From positions 310,001-374,000 of the forward strand of contig NZ_QQTY01000004.1 of the NCBI RefSeq assembly GCF_003670115.1: a stretch of 64,000 nucleotides of DNA, given 5' to 3'. The DNA comes from Natronorubrum halophilum (GTDB lineage: Archaea > Halobacteriota > Halobacteria > Halobacteriales > Natrialbaceae). Position numbers and translations under genes: made by a program. Shown here in pieces: positions 51,842-60,315 of this stretch. The notes under the pieces are model-generated. The model was not told the origin of the DNA and searched no databases. It worked only from the letters and a program-made list of their open reading frames with translations. Numbering within the stretch: the first letter of the stretch is position 1; every line of letters starts with the position of its first letter.

Positions 51842-54800
51842 TCAGTCGTCGACCGCCGAAGTCATCCCGTTCTCGAACAGCTGTTTCAGCAGTTGTTGCT
51901 GGCCGATTCGGAGGTGGCGGTTGACCGTCGGCTGGGTCACGTCGAGCATCTCGGCGACCTCCTCGCCGGTGCTCTCGCGTGGCCACTCGAAGAAGCCGGC
52001 CAGATACGCCGTCCGGAGCACCTCGAGTTGTCGGTCGGTCAGGTCTTCGAACAGCGATGTGACCAGTTCCTGTCTGGTGTGCATCGCCCGCTGGACGTGG
52101 CGACGGGACTGCAGTTCGACGCCGGCGTAGTGGTCGCCGAGCATCCCGACGAACTCGCGGACGTCGGTTGTCGTCGGGACGTCGACGGTAATCTCGGTTC
52201 GCTCGCCGTCGGCAGCGATCGAGCGCGGACTGCCGCCGTGGCGAACCAGCCGGGAGGCGACGACGTCGCCCGCGATGGTCGCCTCGAAGAGACAGCCGTG
52301 ATCAGACTCGGTAACGAGTCGAGAGTCCGTGACGGAGACGAGGTCATCGAGGACGCGACGCACGTCGGCCGACGGCGCGCCGGTGGTCTCGAAGAACAGG
52401 ACCGTCTCCGGCCCGGAGTGGGTCCCAAGCCCTTCGTAGGTGACGTGAGCGCCGGTCGCAGTCGCGATCCGCGAGAGGATCTCGTCGTCCGTCTCGAGTC
52501 GAAGCGTGAGTTCGACGAGCGTCTCGGCGTGTAACGCTTCCTGCGTTTTCGTCGTGTTGATCGCGTTCGCGATTCCCTCGCCGAGTTCCGAAAACACGGT
52601 TCGCTCGAGGTCGCTAAAGGCGTCGGGTTCGTCGGCGTACACCGAGAGGACGCCGTACCGATACTCCTCGAACGAGATCGGGACGGAGACGACCGATTGA
52701 TAGCCCGCGTCGAGCGCGTTCGTCCGCCACGGCTCGCGTTGGAGCCCTTCGACGGTGTTTTCGACGACCGTCGGCGTCTCGGTGCGCGCAGTACGCACGG
52801 ACGGCTCCGGCGCGTCGGCCTCGAGATCGAACGAGTCGGTATCGAGATACTCCGGATCGGTGCCCGCCCAGGCGCGGGGCTCGAGCGTCGTTCCGCTCGG
52901 GTCGATATCGCCGATCCAGGCGAAGGCGACGGTGTCGGCTTCGACCAACCGTTCGGGGACCGTTCGTTCGATCTCGGCGCGGCTTTCGGCACCGATCAGC
53001 GACGTGTCGATCCCCCTGATGATCTCGGTGATCTGGACCTGCCGCCGGAGTCGGCGGTTCTGGGCTTCCAGTTCCGCATCGCGCTCCCGCAGGCTCGCCT
53101 CGCTCTCGAGTCGGTCGAGCGCGGCCTCGGTCGTTGCGACGAGTGTCTCGACCAACTGTCGCGTCTCGTCGTCGATCGTTGCCGGCGGGGCGACCAGAAC
53201 GAACACGCCGTGGTCACCGACCGGGACCAGCAACCCGCCGGGAGCGCCGCCGCCGAACAACGGGGACTGCGCACCGATCTCGGCGTCGTCGACGACCGTC
53301 TGGGTTCCCGTCACGTAGGTGTTCCAGAGGACCGAATCGGCGTTCCCGACCGCGACCGACGGCGCGCCGCCGGAGTGATCGGCGAAATCGCTCGTCGAAG
53401 CCGCCGGTTCGAACTGGTTCGTTTCGGCATCGAGAAGGTAGAGGCTCGCGCTGACCGAGTCGAGTAAGTCCGCAGCCGTCTCGACGACGCGGTCGGCGAC
53501 CGACGATTCCGTCTCGGCGTTGAGCAGTCCGCGGGCGGTTTCGTGGAGCGACTCGAGCGCCAGTTCCCGCCGCTTCTGGTCGGAGATATCCTGCACCGAG
53601 CCGCGGTACTTGACGAGGGTGTCGTCGTCGTAGATCGGTTCGCCGATCACCCGCACCCACCTGGTGTCGCCCGCGGCAGGTTGCAGGCGAGCCTCGAGTT
53701 CGTACCCCGTCCCGGTCGCCATCGCGGCCTCGATCCCGCTGCGTACGGCCGGTCGGTCGTCCGGATGGTAACGCTCGAGCGTCGTCTCGAGGGTGGGAGT
53801 GACGTCGCGAGGCAGGTCGTACAGGCGGTACAGTTCCTCGGACCAGGTCTCCGTCGGCGGCTCGTCGCGGACGTCCAGTTCCCAGCCGCCGATCTTCGCC
53901 ATGCGCTGGACGCGCTCTAGCAGGTCCGTCGTTCGCTCGAGATCGCGTTCGCGGTTCTTTCGGTCGGTGATGTCCCGAATGACCCCCGCGGTGCCGGTGA
54001 ACTCGCCGTCGTCCGTCGGTAACAGCGCCATGTGATTTTCCGTCTCGATCACGTCGCCGTCCGCGGTCTCGAGAGCCATCTCGAACGTTTGAGACGGTTC
54101 GTCGGCCCGCAACAGCTCTCGAATCAGGTTCCGGGCCGTCTCGAGTTCGTCCCGGCGCATCATCGTTGCGACGTTTTCACCGATTAGATCCTCCGGATCG
54201 AAGCCCGCGATCGAGTGGGTGGCGTCGTTCAGGAAGCGGAAGTTCCCCTCCTCGTCGAGGGTGTACACCAGTTCGTCGAGCGCCTGAACGATCGTCTCGT
54301 AGCGCTCGAGTTCGCGTTCGCGCTCCTTGCGATCCGTAATGTCCTGAACCGACCCGTGGATTTTGACGATTTCGTCGGCCGGCTTCGCCCGACCGGTTTC
54401 GGGACCGACGTCGAGATGCTCCGCTCGAACCGACTCGCCGATCGTTCGTACCCAGCGCTGCTCGCCGTCGTTCGAAACGATTCGTACCTCGAGATCGTAG
54501 GGCTCGCCCGACTCGATGGCGCGCTCGAGTGCCCGCTCGATCTTCGGGCGATCCGCGGGGTGGTAGAACTCGAGTGCGTCCGCCAATTCCACGTCGTCAC
54601 CGGAGGAGACGCCGTGGATCTGGGCGACTTCGTCGGTCCAGTGCAACTCGAACGGCTCGGTCCGCACGTCGAGTTCCCAGGCCCCGATGTTGGCCAGTCG
54701 CTGGGACTGCTCGAGCAGTCGCGTGGTTCGCTCGAACCGTCGCTCGCTTTCGACCTGTTCGGTAACGTCGGTAATCACGCCCTCCAGGCCCTCGATCGAG

Positions 54801-56308
54801 TCGTCCTCGGCGAAGACGCCGCGACCGCGTTCGCTGAGCCACCGGCGCTCGCCGTCAGCCGTTTCAATCGGAAACGTCACCCGAAACGGCTCCCGCGCCG
54901 CCACGGCTTGTTGGACCGTCTCCCACAGCTCGTCGTCGCCCTCGAGGACGACATCGTCGAACCAGCTCACGTCGCCGTTTTCCAGCGTTTCGGGCTCGTA
55001 CCCGGTGAGTTCGCGACACCCCTCACTGACGAAATCGAACGGCCAGTCCGGCTCGTTTCGACACCGATACACCATTCCGGGAACGTTGCTCATCAGCGTC
55101 GAGAGCTGGCGTTCGCGCTCTTTCCGTTCGGAGATATCGCGACCGATGCCCGTCACGACGGCGTTCCCGTCGGGGTCCTCGAGCCTGGACGCGACGAACT
55201 CGTAGGGGATCGATTCCCCGTCCTTGGTGACGACGGTTGCGTTGACCTTCGCGAGTCCGTCCGTCAGCGCGTCGTCGATGGCACCTTCGATCAGCGCTCG
55301 ATCGTCTTCGACGAAGAATTCGACGGCGTTCATCGACCCGATCTCGCCGTCCGAGTAGTTACTCACCGCGGGAAGCGTCTCGTTCCAGCGCTGCACGTCG
55401 CCGTGCTCGTCGATCACGTAGAAGACGTCGTCGACGGCATCGAGCAGGTCGTTAGTAAACGACGTCTGCGTCCGGAGTCGGCGTTCCCGTTCGCGCAACT
55501 GCCGTTCCGCCTCCTTGCGCTCGGTGATATCCTCGAACGCGGCCATGACGCCGACGACGTCACTCTCGGCGTTTCGAAACGGCGCTTTCGAGAGACTCAC
55601 GTCGACCCGCGAACCGTCCTTGGTCAGTCGCTCCGTTTCGACGCCGGTGATCGGCTCGCTCGACTCAAGCCGGTGAAGAAGCGGCTCGGCCTCGTCGTCC
55701 CGGTCCGGCGGAACGATCGGCAGCGGTTCGCCGCGGATTTCGTCGGCGCTCCAGCCGAAGATACGCTCGGCTGCCGGGTTCCACTGTTCGACGGTTTCCT
55801 CGAGGTCGACGGCAACGAGCGCGGCTGGCGACGCCTCGATGATCGCGCGGAACCGTTCGTTCGTCGCCCGTAGCTCCCGCTCGCGGTCGGTGAACTGGCG
55901 CTCCCGTTCCTGAACCGTCTTCGCCAGCTCCTCGACCGCCTCGGACAGGCGCCCGATGTCGTCGTCTCGATCGAGTTCGAAGTCCACGTCCGCGTTCCGG
56001 ATCCGATCCGCTCGCTCCGACTCGCTTTCGTCCGCGTCTCGAGCGTCGGAAACGGCGGCGACGAACGCCTCGAGGTCGGTCGTCAGTTGCTCGATAGCGG
56101 CTTCCTGACCGGTGCCGCCGTGTGCGGCGAGACCGAGCAAAACCGGCACGAACACCGTCGATCCCGGCGTCGCGCCGCCGAGATCCGACGCTCCCGTCAG
56201 GACGGAGACGATTCCGAACACGATCGCAACCGCTCCGAGAACGACCAGCAGTGTCCGCCGGGTAGTAACACGCTCGAGTGATCCCCCGCGAAACGACGGG
56301 ATGTTCAT
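51842..56308 (-). CDS. Giant membrane-anchored multi-PAS/GAF regulator with Bat-type HTH
   Basis: 1488 residues. Two N-terminal membrane helices (TLLVVLGAVAIVFGIVSVL, GSTVFVPVLLGLAAH) lead to a HAMP-like helical stretch, then six PAS domains in tandem (each closing with a GxxxDITERK or GSVQDISDQK-type motif), two GAF domains (about residues 970-1120 and 1130-1290) and a C-terminal bacterioopsin-activator region. This ends in a winged HTH (LTDRQLEVLRTAYLAGFFEWPRESTGEEVAEML...). There is no kinase domain, so it appears to be a membrane-held transcription regulator that reads several signals directly. ATG 56308 is preferred over TTG 56323. A palindrome and a TATA box precede it. Confidence 0.85.
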   Translation of the reverse strand: MNIPSFRGGSLERVTTRRTLLVVLGAVAIVFGIVSVLTGASDLGGATPGSTVFVPVLLGLAAHGGTGQEAAIEQLTTDLEAFVAAVSDARDADESESERADRIRNADVDFELDRDDDIGRLSEAVEELAKTVQERERQFTDRERELRATNERFRAIIEASPAALVAVDLEETVEQWNPAAERIFGWSADEIRGEPLPIVPPDRDDEAEPLLHRLESSEPITGVETERLTKDGSRVDVSLSKAPFRNAESDVVGVMAAFEDITERKEAERQLRERERRLRTQTSFTNDLLDAVDDVFYVIDEHGDVQRWNETLPAVSNYSDGEIGSMNAVEFFVEDDRALIEGAIDDALTDGLAKVNATVVTKDGESIPYEFVASRLEDPDGNAVVTGIGRDISERKERERQLSTLMSNVPGMVYRCRNEPDWPFDFVSEGCRELTGYEPETLENGDVSWFDDVVLEGDDELWETVQQAVAAREPFRVTFPIETADGERRWLSERGRGVFAEDDSIEGLEGVITDVTEQVESERRFERTTRLLEQSQRLANIGAWELDVRTEPFELHWTDEVAQIHGVSSGDDVELADALEFYHPADRPKIERALERAIESGEPYDLEVRIVSNDGEQRWVRTIGESVRAEHLDVGPETGRAKPADEIVKIHGSVQDITDRKERERELERYETIVQALDELVYTLDEEGNFRFLNDATHSIAGFDPEDLIGENVATMMRRDELETARNLIRELLRADEPSQTFEMALETADGDVIETENHMALLPTDDGEFTGTAGVIRDITDRKNRERDLERTTDLLERVQRMAKIGGWELDVRDEPPTETWSEELYRLYDLPRDVTPTLETTLERYHPDDRPAVRSGIEAAMATGTGYELEARLQPAAGDTRWVRVIGEPIYDDDTLVKYRGSVQDISDQKRRELALESLHETARGLLNAETESSVADRVVETAADLLDSVSASLYLLDAETNQFEPAASTSDFADHSGGAPSVAVGNADSVLWNTYVTGTQTVVDDAEIGAQSPLFGGGAPGGLLVPVGDHGVFVLVAPPATIDDETRQLVETLVATTEAALDRLESEASLRERDAELEAQNRRLRRQVQITEIIRGIDTSLIGAESRAEIERTVPERLVEADTVAFAWIGDIDPSGTTLEPRAWAGTDPEYLDTDSFDLEADAPEPSVRTARTETPTVVENTVEGLQREPWRTNALDAGYQSVVSVPISFEEYRYGVLSVYADEPDAFSDLERTVFSELGEGIANAINTTKTQEALHAETLVELTLRLETDDEILSRIATATGAHVTYEGLGTHSGPETVLFFETTGAPSADVRRVLDDLVSVTDSRLVTESDHGCLFEATIAGDVVASRLVRHGGSPRSIAADGERTEITVDVPTTTDVREFVGMLGDHYAGVELQSRRHVQRAMHTRQELVTSLFEDLTDRQLEVLRTAYLAGFFEWPRESTGEEVAEMLDVTQPTVNRHLRIGQQQLLKQLFENGMTSAVDD

Positions 56309-56363
56309 AGGGTGGATACGCAATGGTTACTAATGAGAGGTGCGGCTTATAAATCTCTCACTT

Positions 56364-56376
56364 TTACATAATGTAA
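56364..56376 (-). promoter_or_regulatory. 13-bp perfect palindrome next to the Bat-type gene TATA box
   Basis: TTACAT-A-ATGTAA, 10 bases upstream of the minus-strand TATA box. It is a typical size and place for an activator or repressor dimer site and could mediate autoregulation by the Bat-type protein. Confidence 0.5.
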
Positions 56377-56593
56377 GGATAATAGTACCGAATATAAATC
56401 GTTGATCGGTACTAAGCGGGCTTCAGCGGGACGGCGTCGATCGAATCCGAGTGATCGGTATCGCCAGCGACGATTCGCGGGCGGCGATCGAACAGTCACT
56501 GACTGGCTCCCAACGGGATATTTTCCCGATTCGGTGGCGCGATTTCGATCGTCATTCAATACATGTAGCGTCCCAGGCCCAACGGGCGTACGT

Positions 56594-56600
56594 GTATAAT
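56594..56600 (+). promoter_or_regulatory. TATA box of the HalOD1 gene
   Basis: GTATAAT centred at 56597. Transcription should start near 56623, so the in-frame ATG at 56599 lies within the TATA box and cannot be used; ATG 56641, 17 bases from the predicted start site, is the likely initiator. Confidence 0.5.
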
Positions 56601-56640
56601 GAACAGTAGAATACCCGTCGTCCGACTTGTATCAACTAAC

Positions 56641-56898
56641 ATGCCTGGGACGATGCTTGACTATCACAACGATTCGATTAGCCTCTCCGTCATCGAAGCG
56701 CTCGCCGACGCGACCGACACAGATCCCATCGACCTCGAGCCGCTGTATCACGTCGTCGATCCCGAGGCACTCGATCAACTCTTTCAGGGGAATACGACCG
56801 CAAACGCGCGGATTCAGTTCGCTTACGGCGAGCATTCGGTCGAGGTCCGGAACGACGGAACGATTCTGATCGATGACACGGTCCATGAGCGACCGTAG
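56641..56898 (+). CDS. HalOD1 output-domain protein
   Basis: 85 residues, almost entirely one HalOD1 domain: DSISLSVIEALADATDTDPIDLEPLYHVVDPEALDQLF, then RIQFAYGEHSVEVRNDGTILI. It is a sister of the protein at 44500. The start ATG 56641 is selected because the upstream ATG at 56599 overlaps the probable TATA box. The stop is 24 bases before the next gene, a receiver-PAS protein, so they very likely form an operon; in other proteins HalOD1 and receiver domains occur in one chain. Molecular function unknown. Confidence 0.8.
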   Translation: MPGTMLDYHNDSISLSVIEALADATDTDPIDLEPLYHVVDPEALDQLFQGNTTANARIQFAYGEHSVEVRNDGTILIDDTVHERP

Positions 56899-56922
56899 GT
56901 GGGACGGACCGGAGACGCGCCG

Positions 56923-57720
56923 ATGACCAGCACTTCGATGGAGACGCACTGCCGAGAGCCGTCGCCGGTCGCCGATCGGATTACCGCCCTCGTCGTCGTC
57001 GATGACGAGCAGTACAGAGAACGGATCGAAGCGACCGTCGGCGACGACGACGGGCTTTCGATCCGGACGCGGCCGTCGGTTACGGATCCGCTGACGTGTC
57101 TCGACGATATCGACTGCCTCGTCAGCGAATACCCCGCGGCGACCGGAAACGGGGACGATCTCCTCGAGCGGGTCAGAGAGCGGGTGCCCGACCTCCCGGT
57201 CGTCTTCCTCATGGATGACCGCGAAGGGACGGCCGGAATCGTCGACACGGTCCAGAATACCCGGTGGACCGACTACGTGAGCCAACGCGCCGCGTCCGTC
57301 GCGGCCGAACGGCTCGGCCACCGGATCCGGACGCTCGTCCACCACCGCCGCCTCGACGCCCTGTCGCGGCGGTCGCTGGCCAGCATCGAACTCGCCCAGG
57401 ATGCGATCGCCATCGTCGATCCCGACGGCGAATTCGGGTTCGCAAACCGCTCGTACGCGATGCAGTTCGGCTACGACCGCGACGCGCTCTTCGGAGCGCC
57501 GTGGCAAGCACTGTTCGCCGACGACAGCGTCGAGCGCCTCGAGAAGACCGCCATTCCGACCGTCGCGGACGGGTGGCGCTGGACCGGTACCTGTACCGGC
57601 CGCCGGAAATCGGGATCGACGTTTCCCGTCAGGATTCGCCTCGGCGGCCTCGAGGACGGCAGCCTGGTGTTCGTAGTGGATCAGTCGGCCGTCGGAGACG
57701 AAACCGGCGAGACGAGATAG
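56923..57720 (+). CDS. Degenerate receiver - PAS protein
   Basis: 265 residues. Residues about 20-140 follow a receiver fold (ALVVVDDEQYRER, CLVSEYPAATGNGDDLLERVRERV, VVFLMDD), but the phosphoacceptor is Glu69 and the conserved Lys near YVSQRA is missing. Residues about 155-255 are a PAS domain (AQDAIAIVDPDGEFGFANRS, RDALFGAPWQALF, SVERLEKTAI). There is no kinase or HTH. It is likely a protein-interaction sensor that does not receive phosphate. ATG 56923 follows GGAG by a suitable spacing; GTG 56899 is less likely. It is co-transcribed with the HalOD1 gene. Confidence 0.78.
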   Translation: MTSTSMETHCREPSPVADRITALVVVDDEQYRERIEATVGDDDGLSIRTRPSVTDPLTCLDDIDCLVSEYPAATGNGDDLLERVRERVPDLPVVFLMDDREGTAGIVDTVQNTRWTDYVSQRAASVAAERLGHRIRTLVHHRRLDALSRRSLASIELAQDAIAIVDPDGEFGFANRSYAMQFGYDRDALFGAPWQALFADDSVERLEKTAIPTVADGWRWTGTCTGRRKSGSTFPVRIRLGGLEDGSLVFVVDQSAVGDETGETR

Positions 57721-57872
57721 AGGCTCGAAGAGCGCCGTTTTCGCGTTCGAATCAGGCGGTACTCCGGGAGCGATCGGCCGAGCACGTAACCAGCGCGCGC
57801 CACCGCAAGAAAACGGGAGCGAGTACGAGACTTCGTAGCCGCTATCCTTCGAGACGGGTCGGCTGAAATCGC

Positions 57873-59207
57873 TTACGTCCCGTGGTCCCAGCTACCCATG
57901 TAATCGCGCTGGGTGTCCGTCAGCGAGTCGAAGTCGACGTCCTCGGCCTCGAGTTTGATCTCGGCGATCTCTGTGTCGAGTTCGTCGGGGACGTCGTGGA
58001 CGCCCGCGTCGTACTCGTCCCCGTTCTCGAGCATCTCGCGCACACAGACGGCCTGCACGCCGAAGCTCTGGTCCATCACTTCGACGGGGTGGCCGAGCGA
58101 GATGGGGGCGGCGAGGTTGACGAGGCGGCCCTCGGCGATGACGTTCAGCCGTCGGCCGTCGGCCATCTCGTAGGCTTCGATGCCGTCGCGAGCCTCGTAG
58201 CGGTCGACCGCGAGGTCGTCGAGCGCGTCGAGATCGATCTCGATGTCGAAGTGGCCCGCGTTGGCCAGCAGGACGCCGTCTTGCATCTCCTCGAAGTGCT
58301 CCTCGACGATGACGTCCCGGTTGCCGGTCGTCGTGAGGAAGACGTCGCCGACCTCGGCGGCCTCGGCCATCGGCATGACCTCATAGCCCTCCATGTGGGC
58401 CTCGAGGGCGCGCCGGGGCTCGACTTCGGTCACGATGACGTTCGCGTTCTGGCCCGATGCCTTCCGGGCGACGCCCTTGCCGCAGTAGCCGAAGCCGGCG
58501 ATGACGACGTCCTTGCCGGCCCACGAGAGGTTCGTGGTCATGGCGATGGAGGCCAGCGAGGACTCGCCGGTGCCGTGGACGTTGTCGAAGAGGCGCTTCA
58601 TCGGCGTGTCGTTGACCGCGAAGACGGGGTAGTCGAGTGCCCCGTCCGCGTCCATCGCGCGCAGGCGGTGAACGCCGGTGGTCGTCTCCTCGGCTCCGCC
58701 GACGATGCCGTCGATGAGTTCGGGGTAGTCCTCGTGGATCGCCGCGACGAGGTCCATCCCGTCGTCGACGGTGACAGTCGGTTCGTGGGCGATGACGGCC
58801 TCGATGGCGTCGTAGTACGCCTCGTCGTCGACGCCGCGTTTGGCGTAGCTGGTGATGTTCTCGTGGGCGTCGAGTGCGGCCGAGACGTCGTCGTGGGTCG
58901 AAAGCGGGTTGCAGCCCGTCACCGCGACCTCAGCGCCGCCCTCGGCGAGCGTCTCGACGAGGATCGCCGTCTTCGCTTCGACGTGCATCGCCATCCCGAT
59001 GCGCTCGCCCTCGAACGGTTGATCCGCGACGAACTCCTCGCGGACGTGCTCGAGAATCGGCATGTGCTGGGTGGCCCAGTCCATCTTCCGACGCCCCTCC
59101 TCCCGTGCGGACTCGAGGTCCTGAAATTCCATTTCAGGGTTCGTCGAGCTCTGCTCGGCGGCTTCCGACAGTTGGTCGCTGATCGGCGGATACGCAGAGT
59201 CGGTCAT
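57873..59207 (-). CDS. ahcY: Adenosylhomocysteinase (S-adenosylhomocysteine hydrolase)
   Basis: 444 residues. It splits SAH into adenosine and homocysteine, removing the inhibitor of methyltransferases. The NAD-binding core has DVVIAGFGYCGKGVARK (about residues 234-250). Substrate residues are in MHVEAKTAILVETLAEGGAEVAVTGCNPLST-type and ANAGHFDIEIDLDALD-type segments (split here into family motifs), and the C-terminus is typical. The real start is ATG 59207 (MTDSAYPPISDQL); the longer frame is not protein-like. The gene for an SAH/MTA-type deaminase lies 1.1 kb further on, on the same strand. Confidence 0.95.
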   Translation of the reverse strand: MTDSAYPPISDQLSEAAEQSSTNPEMEFQDLESAREEGRRKMDWATQHMPILEHVREEFVADQPFEGERIGMAMHVEAKTAILVETLAEGGAEVAVTGCNPLSTHDDVSAALDAHENITSYAKRGVDDEAYYDAIEAVIAHEPTVTVDDGMDLVAAIHEDYPELIDGIVGGAEETTTGVHRLRAMDADGALDYPVFAVNDTPMKRLFDNVHGTGESSLASIAMTTNLSWAGKDVVIAGFGYCGKGVARKASGQNANVIVTEVEPRRALEAHMEGYEVMPMAEAAEVGDVFLTTTGNRDVIVEEHFEEMQDGVLLANAGHFDIEIDLDALDDLAVDRYEARDGIEAYEMADGRRLNVIAEGRLVNLAAPISLGHPVEVMDQSFGVQAVCVREMLENGDEYDAGVHDVPDELDTEIAEIKLEAEDVDFDSLTDTQRDYMGSWDHGT

Positions 59208-59458
59208 ACGATAACGGAGTGGGACGCGCGTCAAAACGCTACCGAACCGGATCCGACGGGAGCCGCGGCTCGAGGTCGATCGGTCGCGGGTTGCAGTACC
59301 GATAGCCAAAGTGATTCCGAACGGTACCCGTCCGTCTCGTTTCGATCGGTGGCGCTCGACTCGATGCGAGCGCCGCGATCGCTTCGGACGCCGGCGACGG
59401 GATCGTGCCTCTGACAACGCGGGAATCGAACCGTCGAGCGGCGTCCGTCGGTCAGTTC

Positions 59459-60172
59459 TCAGGGAGACGAGCCGGCGTGGGACGGCGGGCCGCCGCCGTT
59501 ACCCTTCTCGTCCGACGGGTCCTGATCGTCTTTCTCGTCGGTATCCTCGTCCGGCGGTCCGGCGTGGCTCGGCGGGCCAGCGTGATCCGGCGCGTTACCC
59601 GGGTTGGTCTCGACGACGAAGGAAGCGATTTGGAGCCCCAGCGGCTCGTCGTCGGTCACGTCGTTGGTCTTGAACTCGTCGAGGAGTTGCCCGAAACTCT
59701 TCGGGTCAGCGTCCTCGACCCGCTCGAGGGTCGCCGTCGTCTCGACCGGCTCGTCGTCGACGGTCGCCTCGAACACGACGTCGACGCTCTCGTCGGTCGT
59801 CGGCGCGTCGAACGTCGCCGTGCCGTTCGCGTCCGTCGTCTCGCCGGCCGAGTAGGAGACGTTCCCGTCGACAGCTTCAGCCGTGACGGTCGTGTTCGTG
59901 ACGGCCTCGCCACCGGCGGTAAGGCTCACGGTGACGGTGTTCCCGTCCTGCGTGACGGAGATCGAGGGATCGTCGACGTCGTCACCATCATCGGTTTCGT
60001 TCTCGTCGTCGGTTTCGTTGCCATCAGTGGCTTCGTTATCGTCGGGGCCTTCGATATCCTCGTCGTCGGCGATCGATGCGTCTACGGTCGCGGCCACCGC
60101 ACCCGGCAACGCGAACAGCGACAGCAACACGGCGGCAGCCACGGCCGCCGCGAACAGTTCTCTGTTATTCAT
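59459..60172 (-). CDS. Secreted acidic protein with Ig-like domain and GPPSHAG repeats
   Basis: 237 residues. A Sec-type signal peptide ends near LFALPGAVAA (residue about 28). An Asp/Glu/Thr-rich segment and a beta-sandwich-like domain follow (SISVTQDGNTVTVSLTAGGEAVTNTTVTAEA...GTATFDAPTTDE), resembling bacterial Ig-like or carboxypeptidase-regulatory folds. The C-terminal region is low-complexity with repeats: DHAGPPSHAGPPDED, and PPSHAGSSP at the end. No cell-wall anchor or PGF-CTERM signal is visible, so it is probably released or surface-bound by the tail. N-glycosylation sequons (NET, NTT, NVS, NGT) are frequent. Confidence 0.75.
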   Translation of the reverse strand: MNNRELFAAAVAAAVLLSLFALPGAVAATVDASIADDEDIEGPDDNEATDGNETDDENETDDGDDVDDPSISVTQDGNTVTVSLTAGGEAVTNTTVTAEAVDGNVSYSAGETTDANGTATFDAPTTDESVDVVFEATVDDEPVETTATLERVEDADPKSFGQLLDEFKTNDVTDDEPLGLQIASFVVETNPGNAPDHAGPPSHAGPPDEDTDEKDDQDPSDEKGNGGGPPSHAGSSP

Positions 60173-60315
60173 CCGCTCGAGACATTCGGAGATCCGTAAA
60201 TAAATCCGGCCGGCAGTTCTGGGCGTTTCCGGTTCGACGAAACCGGCGGATAAACGTTTTAAGCGTTTATAATACGGTGTAAGCGTTCATATTTTCGTTC
60301 GCCCTCGCAAGCAAC

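Larger units (their letters stand above)
56309..56640. promoter_or_regulatory. Divergent promoter region of the Bat-type regulator and HalOD1 genes
   Basis: 332 bases between the two genes. TTATAAAT (56347-56354) gives the minus-strand TATA box; ten bases upstream of it is the palindrome TTACATAATGTAA (56364-56376). A second AT-rich element (AATATAAATC) lies at 56391-56400. On the plus strand, GTATAAT (56594-56600) precedes the HalOD1 gene. The middle (56401-56590) holds no recognised gene. Confidence 0.55.

Noticed and set aside
54215-55873. 552-residue plus-strand frame opposite the Bat-type regulator
   Set aside because: Reflects codon structure of the multi-PAS gene; no motifs.
57882-59414. 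510-residue plus-strand frame opposite ahcY
   Set aside because: Mirror frame of a clear SAH hydrolase; no recognisable domain.
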